A DNA stretch of 64,000 nt. Source: Thermosporothrix hazakensis. Lineage in GTDB: Bacteria > Chloroflexota > Ktedonobacteria > Ktedonobacterales > Ktedonobacteraceae. The notes under the pieces were generated by a model that was not told the origin of the DNA, searched no databases, and saw only the letters and a list, made by a program, of their open reading frames with translations. The stretch spans positions 825,867 to 889,866 of the forward strand of contig NZ_QKUF01000001.1 in assembly GCF_003253565.1 (NCBI RefSeq), read 5' to 3'. The position numbers and the translations under genes are program-made. Positions 26,669 through 35,792 of this stretch are shown here, piece by piece. Positions within the stretch are counted from its first letter, which is position 1, and every line of letters begins with the position of its first letter.

Positions 26669-28012
26669 TCAGTCCTCCGGTGCAATTCGCTCTATCTGTG
26701 CTCCAAGCTGCCGTAATTTCCAGTCGAGATGCTCATAACCTCGCTCGATATGCTCGATGCCATACACCTCGGAAACACCTTCCGCACAAAGCGCTGCCAG
26801 AATGTAGGAACAGCCCGCCCGGATATCAGGGATCAGCAGACGGGTCCCCTTGAGTGGTGTTGGACCGTTGATCACACAGCTATGCCGATGCTCTTTTGAG
26901 CGGAAACGGCAGGGCACCTCACCCAGACATTTGGTAAAGAGGCCGATCTGCGCCCCCATACCAATCAGCGCCTCGGTATAGCCAAAGCGATCTTCGTAGA
27001 TCGTCTCGTGCACCACAGACATGCCTTTTGCCTGCGTCAACAGCACAGTAAAGGGCTGCTGCCAGTCGGTCATAAACCCCGGGTGCACATCGGTTTCCAG
27101 CGCGATTGCAGGCGGCGGCGTCTCACGCCCGATAAAACGAATCCCCTCGTCATCGACCTCGAAGCGAAGCCCCATTTTCGAGAGCGTATTCAGGAAGGTG
27201 AGCAGTGTGTCCTGCTGTGCGCGCCGCAAATAGACATCACCCCGCGTCAGGTAGGCAGCGATTGCCAGCGAGACGGCCTCGTTGCGATCACTGAGCAAGG
27301 TATGCACCGCGCCATGCAGCCGCTCAACGCCTTCAATGACAATACGCCGATCTACCTTGATTTCAATGATCGCGCCCATTTTTTGCAGCAGCTTGATCAG
27401 GTCGATAATCTCGGGCTCAGTCGCAGCATTCTCAATGATGGTCACCCCACGAGCCAGCGAAGCCGAGATCAGGAAGTTCTCCGTTGCCATCACGCTCGGG
27501 AAGGGGAGCTTGATTGTGGTACCGCGTAGTCCGTTGGGAGCGGAACAGAAGTAATGGCCGTCCTTCTCAATAATTACAGCCCCCATCTGGCGCAACCCAT
27601 TGATATGAAAGTCAATCGGGCGTGGTCCGATCCGATCACCTCCGGGAGCCGGAATAGTGACCTCGCCGCGCCGATGGAGCAGGGGACCAAGAGTCAGGAC
27701 CGCAATACGGTTCAGGCCACCCACCTCCGTTGAAATAACCGTCTTCTGCACATCTGGCGTCCGAATCGAGAGCGTATGGTCCTCTAGCGACAGCTCAGAA
27801 CCGATATCCTCGCAGAGCTTCATTGTCAGGTACATATCGCCAAGCAAGGGGACATTGCGCAATATACACTGTTCGTCGGTGAGCAGAGAGGCAATAATCA
27901 TTTTCGTGACGGCATTCTTTGCCCCACTGATGACAACCTCTCCTTCAAGTGCAGTTCCTCCTGTGATCCGATAATACGGCCCACGTTGAGACGATGCAGT
28001 AGTGAGTTCCAT
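26669..28012 (-). CDS. murA: UDP-N-acetylglucosamine 1-carboxyvinyltransferase with Asp at the active-site Cys
   Basis: A 447-residue EPSP-synthase-fold enzyme for the first committed step of peptidoglycan synthesis, adding enolpyruvate from PEP to UDP-GlcNAc. Landmarks: GAKNA (Lys32-Asn33), GPLLHRRGEVTIPAPGGDRIGPRP, GFMTDWQQPF with the general-base Asp, ETIYEDRFGY and PDIRAGCSYILAAL. At the position of E. coli Cys115 this protein has Asp126 (PGGDRIG), the change that makes MurA of mycobacteria and some other bacteria insensitive to fosfomycin. Several other blocks are divergent (SDRNEAVSLAIAAYLTR), so it may be a second MurA paralogue. It lies 28 bases after the FAD enzyme gene in one transcript. 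Confidence 0.9.
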   Translation of the reverse strand: MELTTASSQRGPYYRITGGTALEGEVVISGAKNAVTKMIIASLLTDEQCILRNVPLLGDMYLTMKLCEDIGSELSLEDHTLSIRTPDVQKTVISTEVGGLNRIAVLTLGPLLHRRGEVTIPAPGGDRIGPRPIDFHINGLRQMGAVIIEKDGHYFCSAPNGLRGTTIKLPFPSVMATENFLISASLARGVTIIENAATEPEIIDLIKLLQKMGAIIEIKVDRRIVIEGVERLHGAVHTLLSDRNEAVSLAIAAYLTRGDVYLRRAQQDTLLTFLNTLSKMGLRFEVDDEGIRFIGRETPPPAIALETDVHPGFMTDWQQPFTVLLTQAKGMSVVHETIYEDRFGYTEALIGMGAQIGLFTKCLGEVPCRFRSKEHRHSCVINGPTPLKGTRLLIPDIRAGCSYILAALCAEGVSEVYGIEHIERGYEHLDWKLRQLGAQIERIAPED

Positions 28013-28040
28013 TCAACAACCTTTCTGTTTCATGCACTTT

Positions 28041-29528
28041 TTAATACCGACCGGAGTTCCCGGGGGCCTTATAGAGCCAGCGCAACGCATTGAGCTTTGA
28101 GCCACGCACCGCCATATGCGACCGGCGCGTACGCGCCCGCTCCCGATCAAGCGAGTCCAGCAGGTCCAGAAAATGGTTGACGCTCTGGGCCACGCCCTCA
28201 ACCATCAGGTAACCCGAGGGCTTTACTGCATCGCCAACCAGATACAGTCCCTGTACGTGCGTTTTTGGTGAGACATCTTCTCCCTGTGAGAGACGATTTA
28301 CCGGCCATTCACCCCGATAGGTGCCCATTGTCAGCACCCGGCAGTGCTTCTCAAATGTCTCTCCAAACAGCATGCGGAGATCAGCCAGTGCTAAAGCCTT
28401 TTCCTCTTCCACATTGTGACTTTGAATCACCTGATGCGTAATCAACAGATGTTTTCCAGGAGGCGCCAATGAAGGGTCACTGTTTGTCGGCTGCACGATC
28501 CCGGCAATACGCTTTGTATCCAGGCAATACATAATCCCACGATGCGGGATCAGCGAGACATCACTGAGCACATGTACTTTCAGGCCAACGGCTTCCCTGA
28601 TCGTGGGCTCACCTCTCAGTGGCGCCTCCATTGCCGGATTTTTCAGTTCTTTTAACAATGCTGCCTGCGTGATCCGTCGGTTCTCTAGCAGGGCATCCGT
28701 GGCGCGTGGGCCAATATCACTGACAACCAGCGGAGCATAGACAGTTCGCTCTTCTCCGCTCGTCTTCTGTAAGAAACGCACCCCGGACACCTTGCCCTCT
28801 TCCTGCAGAATCTGGCGCACTTCACAGGAATGCAAGATCTCTCCCCCCTGCTTGATAACATGTTGCTCCAGCCGTTTCGATAGCGCTCCACATCCACCAT
28901 CCACAATCGCTGGCGCACCAAAGCGAAACATATTCTTTGTCGTCTGGATCACTTCAGCAGTGCTGACCTGATGCAGTTCAAGGCTGAGCGCAAAGCGCGA
29001 GATACGCTCGAAAAAGGCGACCAGTTGCGGGTTACGCTTCACGTTGATATGCCGCTCCAGCCAACGATCAAAGGGCAAATCGCGCTCATCTGCGGGCAGA
29101 GGACGGAAAAACATCAACCACCCCAGACGCAGGAACCAGCCAAACTGACGCGGTCCGAGAAAGCGCGATACACCCAGGAGCCCGCGCACACGGTGTTGTT
29201 TGCCATGAACATGAAAGGAACCAAAAACATCGGCATCAAAAAAGCGATAGGGAACGCGCAACCGACTGAGCATGTGCGCCAGAACGCCACTGCTTCCAAA
29301 CGGCACCATATGCACGGCCCCTGTGCTTACCTGAACACCCTGAAAGGTTTTGGCGGTAAAGCGGCCCCCACTATGATTCAGGCGTTCCAGCACGAGCACG
29401 TGCTTGTTCCGCTGAACCAGATGGGCGGCGGCAAGCAAGCCCCCCAGACCCGCGCCGATGACGATAGCATCATAGCGCTCACTGGCCGGGAGGACTGGTG
29501 CGAGATTCTGTGATAGCTGTTCTTGCAT
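28041..29528 (-). CDS. FAD-dependent phytoene desaturase-like oxidoreductase
   Basis: A 495-residue NAD(P)/FAD-binding amine-oxidase/phytoene-desaturase type protein. The dinucleotide motif AIVIGAGLGGLLAAAHL and its continuation VLVLERLNHSGGRFTAKTFQG are at residues about 20-60; DGGCGALSKRLEQ follows in the middle, and the C-terminal FAD motif is GLYLVGDAVKPSGYLMVEGVAQSV. This architecture is shared by carotenoid desaturases and isomerases and by many uncharacterised FAD oxidoreductases. No carotenoid genes are nearby, so the substrate is open. It is the promoter-proximal gene of a two-gene unit with murA downstream. Confidence 0.87.
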   Translation of the reverse strand: MQEQLSQNLAPVLPASERYDAIVIGAGLGGLLAAAHLVQRNKHVLVLERLNHSGGRFTAKTFQGVQVSTGAVHMVPFGSSGVLAHMLSRLRVPYRFFDADVFGSFHVHGKQHRVRGLLGVSRFLGPRQFGWFLRLGWLMFFRPLPADERDLPFDRWLERHINVKRNPQLVAFFERISRFALSLELHQVSTAEVIQTTKNMFRFGAPAIVDGGCGALSKRLEQHVIKQGGEILHSCEVRQILQEEGKVSGVRFLQKTSGEERTVYAPLVVSDIGPRATDALLENRRITQAALLKELKNPAMEAPLRGEPTIREAVGLKVHVLSDVSLIPHRGIMYCLDTKRIAGIVQPTNSDPSLAPPGKHLLITHQVIQSHNVEEEKALALADLRMLFGETFEKHCRVLTMGTYRGEWPVNRLSQGEDVSPKTHVQGLYLVGDAVKPSGYLMVEGVAQSVNHFLDLLDSLDRERARTRRSHMAVRGSKLNALRWLYKAPGNSGRY

Positions 29529-29610
29529 GTAACAAGTCCGAATATATATCTGAATTTCTTGATCGAAAAGAGCGTGTGGTTTGTATCTCCAGAGAGGAAT
29601 TCTAATAGCA

Positions 29611-29640
29611 AAGAGGAGGCACCCGCAAGAGGGTGCCTCT
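29611..29640 (-). terminator. Terminator of the FHA protein gene
   Basis: Perfect 8-bp stem aggcaccc (29617-29624) / gggtgcct (29631-29638); the minus-strand tail is CCTCTTTG, a weak T-run. Confidence 0.7.
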
Positions 29641-29688
29641 CAAGGTTGATTGTTCTTTGTATCAGACTGGAAGAATAGAGCGTCTTCC

Positions 29689-31113
29689 TTAGCCCTGCGA
29701 CTCATCACCGATCATCTTGCGCAACAGCGAATTGCACTCGGCCATTGTGTTCAACACGGCCTGGTGAATCTGGAAGACCTTGTTCAGCTCACGCGCTTTG
29801 CGAGCAAGCTTGGTAACATACTCGATGTCGCGAGGATTGTTCATCACATCTTCCATCAACTGCGAGAGCTCAGCCCATGCCAGCGCCTCACGGCTGCGTG
29901 CGACATCAGCAATGGTGTTATCCATCCGCTCCGAAACGCGGCGAATACCGGAACGAAGCTGATTAGCCACACTGGCAACGTCGCTCTCATGCTTGCGCAT
30001 CGCGTCCTGTGTAGCAACAAACTGATCTTGCAACTCCTTAACCTGACCATCCAGCGAACTCAGGGCAGCGATCACGCTGCTCAGATCCGGCAGTTCCGGC
30101 TGAGAGATAGAAGTCAGGCGACCGAAAGTAACATTGGGATCATTATTGAGGATCGGGGTAGGCGGCACAAGATCGAGCTCAGGAGAAGAGGTCTTCTGGG
30201 TCTTCTCAACCTGCGGCGTATAAACGGGCTTTTCCGGCTCTTCTTCCTGTATAGTTGGTATGTCTTCAACAGGAACAGCAGGCTCCTCGGTTGCGGGCAC
30301 CATCCCCTCCTGATCTGTAAAGGAGTAGGAGTCGGAAGACGAGCCATGCAAAGCATTCGCTTCGGGGTCAGACATCGAGAACGTGGCATACTCCTCCGCG
30401 TCCTCGGTTGTCGGGATGGTGGCATTCGCGTCGGCATTGGTGCGATACGTATGATCGATACTGGATTCATCAACGCTGACAGTCGGAAAGTCAGCGACAT
30501 CATCCGCAACTGAGCCGGGAGCGCGGAAGATCAGTTCATGCTCTCCAATGCCGATATGATCGTTCTCGCGCAGCTGATGCACAGCGTTCTCCTCAAGCTG
30601 CTGTCCGTTGACAAAGGTGCCATTCGCACTGTGCTCATCTCGCAAGAAATACTGACCATTCTCAAAAGTGACCAGTGCATGCCGGCGTGAGGTCAGCTTA
30701 TCTTTCGATAACAATATATCACTATTTGGTGCGCGCCCTATTGTAATTTCAGCTTTATCGAGCACGTATTCCTGAATATCGTGTCCATCCTCGGAGCGCA
30801 GAATAAAGCGAGCAGGCTCCTCAATTTTCTCCATAGTCGCATTCGCGACCGGCGCTGCCTGATAAGCGGGTTCTTGTTCGGAGTTCCCGGAAACAGTCGG
30901 GGCCATTGGATCGGACCAACCACGAGCAGGCACGGTACCCGCCTCCTGTCCAGATGGACTCCATTCATCCTGATTTGCCAGAGTGGGCTCACCTGCGCCC
31001 GCAGGGATTGACTGTTGAGGCACGGCAGGGGTTCCATGCAGGCGATTGCCGCAGTTCAAGCAAAAATTATCCTCTGGCCGCGTATCGGCCCCACAAAAGG
31101 GACACTTATCCAT
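29689..31113 (-). CDS. Zinc-ribbon FHA-domain protein
   Basis: A 474-residue signalling adaptor. The N-terminus MDKCPFCGADTRPEDNFCLNCG is a double-CxxC zinc ribbon. A Pro-rich stretch leads to an FHA domain at about residues 110-200, with the phosphothreonine-binding signature ITIGRAPNSDILL, LTSRRHALV and the SANGTFVNG turn. An acidic, Thr/Glu/Pro-rich linker follows, and then a C-terminal coiled coil of about 120 residues (LDGQVKELQDQFVATQDAMR and onward). FHA domains bind phosphothreonine made by Hanks-type kinases, such as the WD40 kinase in this window; that pairing is an inference. Start chosen for ggagg 11 bases upstream. Confidence 0.88.
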   Translation of the reverse strand: MDKCPFCGADTRPEDNFCLNCGNRLHGTPAVPQQSIPAGAGEPTLANQDEWSPSGQEAGTVPARGWSDPMAPTVSGNSEQEPAYQAAPVANATMEKIEEPARFILRSEDGHDIQEYVLDKAEITIGRAPNSDILLSKDKLTSRRHALVTFENGQYFLRDEHSANGTFVNGQQLEENAVHQLRENDHIGIGEHELIFRAPGSVADDVADFPTVSVDESSIDHTYRTNADANATIPTTEDAEEYATFSMSDPEANALHGSSSDSYSFTDQEGMVPATEEPAVPVEDIPTIQEEEPEKPVYTPQVEKTQKTSSPELDLVPPTPILNNDPNVTFGRLTSISQPELPDLSSVIAALSSLDGQVKELQDQFVATQDAMRKHESDVASVANQLRSGIRRVSERMDNTIADVARSREALAWAELSQLMEDVMNNPRDIEYVTKLARKARELNKVFQIHQAVLNTMAECNSLLRKMIGDESQG

Positions 31114-31812
31114 GATAAAAGTTCCTCCCATTCGTTGCACGCAATGATTTCGCAACGTACGCGCACAAAAACTTCTGTCATTATATCAAAAGTACAAGTT
31201 AAGAGTCGAGGGCGACGCGACTGATCCCGCATGAAAACAGCCAACATGACAGACTACAGAGTAGTTCATATCCTTCTAGAGAGTAAAACGAAACATTCGC
31301 CCTGTATCGTGAACACACCCCATGAAGGAAGTGGAGGTTCCCATCACCTCGGTCTTTATAGCACTTCTGCTTTTCACTTTCTTGTACGGGTCGACAGGGA
31401 GAAAAGAGTACCCCTCTCTTCCCTTCTTCCCACAGAAAAGATTACTATTATGAGCAATGTAGACAAAAGCAGGGAGTACTATTCTCCCCTTTTTGCAAAA
31501 AGTATACTCTTTACAAACGGGCCAAACTATGAAATAGTTCTCATCCCGTTCTGATGGCAGGGGACTTTACAGCAGCCAGATTTAATGCTACCATTACAAT
31601 TCACCAACGACGAAATAGACATGAGAGCCTTTTTTACCTTTCTTGGCACATAAGTGAGGGGGGTGGCGGGGAGGACGACAATACAAACAAGCGCTCAGTT
31701 TCAGAAACAACGAGAGAGCCACCCATCTGGTGAACAACAAAGCCAGTATTTTTCTTTTCAAGAGAGATTAGTTGAAGCAAACGAGAAGAGAGGGGCCTTC
31801 TGTGCCATAGAT
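31114..31812. other. Intergenic region upstream of dnaA
   Basis: About 700 bases between the divergent FHA gene and dnaA. It holds a 14-bp palindrome and a short GC stem with T-run, but I see no cluster of DnaA boxes (TTATCCACA type) that would mark an origin. The dnaA frame is open upstream to a GTG at 31654. Confidence 0.45.
31489..31502. repeat. 14-bp perfect palindrome cttttt-gc-aaaaag
   Basis: A perfect palindrome directly after gggag...ctccc (31473-31488) and before a second palindrome, agtatact. Together they could be a terminator in the dnaA leader or an operator. Confidence 0.35.
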
Positions 31813-33372
31813 ATGAATGCAAAACAAATCTGGCAAACAGCAATAGAACGTCTACAAGCAAAAGTACCCCATAATATTTTTACGACGTGGTTTCAGGGTA
31901 CCACCGGGCTTTCTTTTCAGGATGGCGTCTTTACCGTTGGTGTCTCCACCCCTTTTGCAAAATCACATCTGGAACACCGCTTTGCTGACCCCATCCGTTT
32001 CGCGCTCGGCGAAGTGATCGGGAACCCGGTCGAAGTACAAATCGTCGTAGCCAAAGAACGCCCACAGACGGAAGCTACAACCGATATCCTTTTCTCTCCT
32101 CCCCGACGGCCTCACCGCCTGGGGAAACATCGTCCGTCCCTGGTACAGCGCGAGAAACATCTTGCTGAGACGGGGGCTAACCCAAAGGGGTTCATTCTTC
32201 CGCTCCAGCGCCTGAACAAAGACTCGGTCAACCAGCCTGCTCAGGAGCAGACCTGGGACGATGAGCCGCCTGCCCGCTCGCCGATTCAGATCCCGGCAAC
32301 CCCTGGACTTAAAACGGTCAAATCGTCAACACCCTATACCGGAGAAAGCCAACTGAACCCACGCTATACCTTCGACGCCTTTATTGTGGGGAAATCAAAT
32401 CAGCTTGCCCATGCAGCCTCAAAGGCCGCAGCAGAGAAACCCGGGCAGATCTATAATCCACTCTTCCTGTATGGCGGAGTCGGCCTGGGCAAAACTCACC
32501 TGCTCCATGCTGTTGGACATGAGGGAGAGTCCAAAGGCCTGACTGTCCTGTATGTTACCTCTGAAAAATTTACCAATGAGATTATTAATGCCATTCGGTA
32601 TCAGAAAACAGAGGAGTTCCGGGCCAAATACCGCCAGATAGATATCTTGCTGGTCGATGATATTCAGTTCATCGCAGGCAAAGAGTCTACAGAAGAGGAG
32701 TTCTTTCATACCTTTAATACCCTGCATAACGCAAACAAGCAGATTGTTGTCACCAGCGACCGTCCCCCTAAAGCGATTCACAGTTTGCAGGATCGCCTGC
32801 GCTCACGCTTTGAATGGGGTCTTCTGGCCGATGTCCAACCACCAGAATATGAGCATCGATTGGCAATTCTTCGCTCTAAAACCGAGCTTCTGCATTTCCC
32901 CGTCCCAAATGAGGTGATAGAGTATATTGCTCGGCCCGAACGCGCAAATGTGCGTGAGCTGGAGGGCGCTTTGAATCGCGTGATCGCCTACGCCACGCTG
33001 CACAACGTCGATATCACAACTCACATCGCCGAAGCTGCGCTGGAAAACCTCTATACGGAACGAAAGCATACTCCCATCAAGCTAACGGTCGAAGAGGTAT
33101 TGGAGGGCGTCTGTCGCTACTATAATGTCGAGATAGAGCGGATTCGCAGTAAACAACGCGATCGCGAGATTGCCTGGCCCCGGCAGGTGGCAATGTATTT
33201 GATGCGCGAAGAGACAACCGCTTCCTTGCAGCAAATCGGCGCGGCTCTTGGCGGACGCGACCATACCACCATTATGCACGGGTGGGAAAAGGTCCAGGCT
33301 GAGATCAAAAACAATGAGCGCGTGCGCCACGAGATCGCTGCCGTGCTGGAATCCTTGCAACACAGGCCGTAA
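31813..33372 (+). CDS. dnaA: Chromosomal replication initiator DnaA
   Basis: A 519-residue DnaA with all four domains. Domain I starts MNAKQIWQTAIERLQAKVPHN and contains the TTWFQGTTGLSF segment; domain II is a variable linker of about 110 residues. Domain III is the AAA ATPase, with FLYGGVGLGKTHLLHAVG (Walker A), ILLVDDIQFIAG (Walker B), sensor motifs and RLRSRFEWGLL with its Arg finger. Domain IV holds the DNA-binding signature AALGGRDHTTIMHGWEKV. It binds DnaA boxes and opens the origin. The start is uncertain because no good RBS is seen. No dnaN, recF or gyrB follows, unlike the usual origin cluster. Confidence 0.95.
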   Translation: MNAKQIWQTAIERLQAKVPHNIFTTWFQGTTGLSFQDGVFTVGVSTPFAKSHLEHRFADPIRFALGEVIGNPVEVQIVVAKERPQTEATTDILFSPPRRPHRLGKHRPSLVQREKHLAETGANPKGFILPLQRLNKDSVNQPAQEQTWDDEPPARSPIQIPATPGLKTVKSSTPYTGESQLNPRYTFDAFIVGKSNQLAHAASKAAAEKPGQIYNPLFLYGGVGLGKTHLLHAVGHEGESKGLTVLYVTSEKFTNEIINAIRYQKTEEFRAKYRQIDILLVDDIQFIAGKESTEEEFFHTFNTLHNANKQIVVTSDRPPKAIHSLQDRLRSRFEWGLLADVQPPEYEHRLAILRSKTELLHFPVPNEVIEYIARPERANVRELEGALNRVIAYATLHNVDITTHIAEAALENLYTERKHTPIKLTVEEVLEGVCRYYNVEIERIRSKQRDREIAWPRQVAMYLMREETTASLQQIGAALGGRDHTTIMHGWEKVQAEIKNNERVRHEIAAVLESLQHRP

Positions 33373-33403
33373 GAGCGATAGGGCCTGTGTTGCCCCCCTT
33401 TTT
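33358..33403 (+). terminator. Terminator overlapping the end of dnaA
   Basis: Perfect 11-bp stem caacacaggcc (33358-33368) / ggcctgtgttg (33382-33392), then CCCCCC and five T. Its left arm includes the last codons of dnaA. Confidence 0.9.
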
Positions 33404-33529
33404 CAAGAAGCGCTAAAGTGCGCTGGAACTTGCCTTCCCCTTCAAGCGTAGATGGAGCAGATAGCATTCTCTACTCTTCTAAAAGCTTTCTTGCAGCGGA
33501 ATACTGTAGCCTTTCCCCTCGCTGGACAC

Positions 33530-33535
33530 TATAAT
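33530..33535 (+). promoter_or_regulatory. Consensus -10 element before the poly-Gln membrane protein gene
   Basis: Perfect TATAAT about 40 bases before the start at 33577. No clear -35 at 17 bases. Confidence 0.4.
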
Positions 33536-33576
33536 AAGGCTGCAAACCATACCAAATTTTCGGGTAGGAGACTTGT

Positions 33577-34155
33577 ATGCAACAGCAACAACAGCAGCAA
33601 TATGGAGATTTTGACCTTCTGGCTGTATTTCGCGATGAGAGCCAGGCAAATACAGCCATTGAGAAATTGTATAAAGCTGGCTTCGACAAAGACGAAGTTC
33701 ATCAGCTCAGTGAAGGATCATATGGAGCAGGCGAGTTTCGCGTCCACGGGCCACAGGATCGAAGCGAAATGTTTCGTCAGGTCACGGTAACACGCCCGAA
33801 TCCCGTGCTTATTATCGTACTCGCCGTTATCTTTGCCGTGGTCCTCGGGGCGCTGGCCTTTGCCGCTACCTTTGCCCTGCCCTCGATTCCCGCGCCGCTT
33901 CTGATTACCATCGGTGTGGTGCTCGGTGTGGTGATTGGTGCGCTTATTGGCTTTACCCGCCGCAAAACCGTTGGCGCAATCGGACAGAAGACAGCACAAC
34001 CCGCACCGTCCCCAACTCGTGCAAATGGCAAGGCGAAGAACGTCGTTGCCCTGCGCTTCCATGAGCCCGTCAATATCAGCCGCAAGTCGAAGGCCAGAGC
34101 CATCCTGTTGAACAGCGAGGGCAAAATAGACCGCAGCGTTGGCCGTCAGGAATGA
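33577..34155 (+). CDS. Membrane protein with N-terminal stress-protein-like region, function unknown
   Basis: A 192-residue protein. After a run of seven Gln, residues 10-50 read FDLLAVFRDESQANTAIEKLYKAGFDKDEVHQLSE, like the start of GsiB/YflT-type general stress proteins that also begin with a small alpha/beta module. Two hydrophobic helices follow (about 72-97 and 102-125), the second glycine-rich (TIGVVLGVVIGALIG), suggesting a helical hairpin in the membrane. The basic C-terminus would be cytoplasmic. No enzyme motif is visible. RBS ggag and a -10 element precede it; a strong terminator follows. Confidence 0.65.
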   Translation: MQQQQQQQYGDFDLLAVFRDESQANTAIEKLYKAGFDKDEVHQLSEGSYGAGEFRVHGPQDRSEMFRQVTVTRPNPVLIIVLAVIFAVVLGALAFAATFALPSIPAPLLITIGVVLGVVIGALIGFTRRKTVGAIGQKTAQPAPSPTRANGKAKNVVALRFHEPVNISRKSKARAILLNSEGKIDRSVGRQE

Positions 34156-34170
34156 GCAAACCACGACTCC

Positions 34171-34203
34171 CCCGCCTGAGAGCAGTCAGGCGGGACTTTT
34201 TTT
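34171..34203 (+). terminator. Strong intrinsic terminator
   Basis: Perfect 9-bp stem cccgcctga (34171-34179) / tcaggcggg (34186-34194) followed by seven T. Confidence 0.95.
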
Positions 34204-34441
34204 GGTCCGGATAAGGCGTTCGGGCTAGTCCCGGAAAGGGGTTTCAGGGCCATTCCAGGCGCTCAAGCAGCCGCACGAAGCGAAGGAGAGCAGAAGAAAG
34301 GCAGTTGAGAGTGAATTTTCCACACTTCTCCTAAGAAAGGGGCCTGCCCACTGGCAAAATAAAAAAGACTTGTTTACAATAGTCTATAGCATGCTTAGTG
34401 TTCCAGCTACGTGTTAATCGAGGAAAACGGAGAGTTGTAGC

Positions 34442-34750
34442 ATGCCCCAGGATGTGGGTTTTTCACCCCTCAACTCGCTCAATCCAGAAGAGATAGTGCG
34501 GGAAAGAGTACAACTGCTTCCCCCGTACAAGGTTATCCTGTTCAATGATGACCATAACGATATGATGCACGTCGTGTATGCGCTGCTCGAAACCGTCAAC
34601 TCGTTGACGATGAAAGAGGCAACGCATATTATGCTCACTGCGCATCTCACCGGGCAAGCGGTTGTTGTTGTCTGTCCGAAGGAATTAGCTGAGTTTTATC
34701 AAGAACGCTTGATCGATTACGGCTTAACCGCAACGATTGAGCCAGATTAG
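34442..34750 (+). CDS. clpS: ATP-dependent Clp protease adaptor ClpS
   Basis: A 102-residue protein with the ClpS core PPYKVILFNDDHNDMMHVVYALLE, in which the NDD segment helps recognise N-terminal degrons, followed by MKEATHIMLTAHLTGQAVVVVCPKELAEFYQERL. ClpS delivers N-end-rule substrates to ClpA or ClpC for degradation. The length and both halves match the family. No Clp ATPase gene is in the window. RBS ggagag is well placed before the ATG. It is a single-gene unit with a short terminator. Confidence 0.93.
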   Translation: MPQDVGFSPLNSLNPEEIVRERVQLLPPYKVILFNDDHNDMMHVVYALLETVNSLTMKEATHIMLTAHLTGQAVVVVCPKELAEFYQERLIDYGLTATIEPD

Positions 34751-34763
34751 CTGTAGTGTTCCA

Positions 34764-34792
34764 GGCGGCCTCTATCGGTCGCCTTTTGCTTT
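34764..34792 (+). terminator. Terminator after clpS
   Basis: 7-bp stem ggcggcc (34764-34770) / ggtcgcc (34777-34783) with one G-U pair, followed by TTTTGCTTT. Confidence 0.75.
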
Positions 34793-35063
34793 GTACCGAT
34801 TGCGACGGGCAGTAACGGGAAAGATGTACAACATCTCCATACTTCGAGCGTATAAATAAAGAGGAGAGACGATTAAGACGCTGTAGTCTGGAACAGAGAG
34901 GAAAATAATACAGGTGGACTGCTCCATTGACTCAGAGAAGCGCCGGTATTACAATCCTGTAGGACACAAACCCGACAAGCGAGCTTGCTGACATTGCAGG
35001 AACTCACTCTACCGGGTAGTCAATGATGCTGTTTTATCATGCTCCACCAGGAGGAAATCTATT
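34793..35063. other. Intergenic leader of the universal stress gene
   Basis: Together with the clpS terminator this makes a 313-base gap. No ORF or clear promoter pair is seen; a strong RBS (aggagg) stands at its end. Confidence 0.4.
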
Positions 35064-35570
35064 ATGGTTCACTTATGGGGTTCCCGCGCCAAAGAAGAGA
35101 CGGTGATGAGCAAATCTGCTCTAGGTGAGGGTGCCACCGGGGATATAGAAGTTGTAATCTGCGGCGATAAACTCGATTACAACCTTGTCTACCTGGCCTG
35201 TCAAATGGCGAAAGGAGCCAAACGTAAGGTCCATCTTGTTCATGTGATTGAGGTTCCACGAGCACTGCCCCTGAAAGCTGTTCTCACTGAGGAGTCTGAA
35301 CGAGCTGACAAACTACTCAATTCTGCAATGGAGATCGCCCAACGCGTGGGATGTGAAGCAATACCCGAGATAGTCCAGGCTCGCGATGCGGGACCGGCTA
35401 TTGTTGATGAGGCCAGAGACCATCACTGTGCACTGATCCTGATTGGACTGGTACGTAACAGTAATCGTACAGATCTGGGCAAAACGGTTCCCTATGTACT
35501 GGCAAATGCGCCCTGCCGCGTCTGGCTGGTGCAGGACCCGGCACCGCAAAAGGTGATGGCTCAGGTCTGA
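35064..35570 (+). CDS. Universal stress protein family (UspA-like)
   Basis: A 168-residue UspA-fold protein. The first strand is DIEVVICGDKLDYNLVYLACQMAKG, and KVHLVHVIEVPR follows. The ATP-type tail motif G-x2-G-x9-G is not preserved (LIGLVRNSNRTDLGKTVPYVLANAPCRVWLV): the end resembles Usp proteins but with a shortened glycine motif, so nucleotide binding is uncertain. A role in stress or energy sensing is assumed from the family only. RBS aggagg before the ATG; an internal ATG at 35106 is possible. Terminator downstream. Confidence 0.82.
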   Translation: MVHLWGSRAKEETVMSKSALGEGATGDIEVVICGDKLDYNLVYLACQMAKGAKRKVHLVHVIEVPRALPLKAVLTEESERADKLLNSAMEIAQRVGCEAIPEIVQARDAGPAIVDEARDHHCALILIGLVRNSNRTDLGKTVPYVLANAPCRVWLVQDPAPQKVMAQV

Positions 35571-35582
35571 TCTCTACATCAA

Positions 35583-35607
35583 AAAGAGAGGCTCCCCCTC
35601 TCTTTTC
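35583..35607 (+). terminator. Terminator after the universal stress gene
   Basis: 7-bp stem agagagg (35585-35591) / cctctct (35597-35603) followed by TTTTCCC. Confidence 0.7.
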
Positions 35608-35792
35608 CCACAATAAAAAAAATGGTAAGAATGGCTCTATGAGCGTTACCACAGAGTCGCTCTTTGTGGTATATTGCATGCTTTTCTTCCCGGACTGAAT
35701 ACGTGTGCTACAATAAAAGCGTGTTACTAGTATCATCGCGCTATTGTTTTCTTGAAAGACACACTTTTCTCAGTCGTCCGGGGAGAGATTGT

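Noticed and set aside
31114..31812. Chromosomal origin upstream of dnaA
   Set aside because: No cluster of DnaA boxes or AT-rich unwinding repeats was seen by eye; only isolated palindromes.
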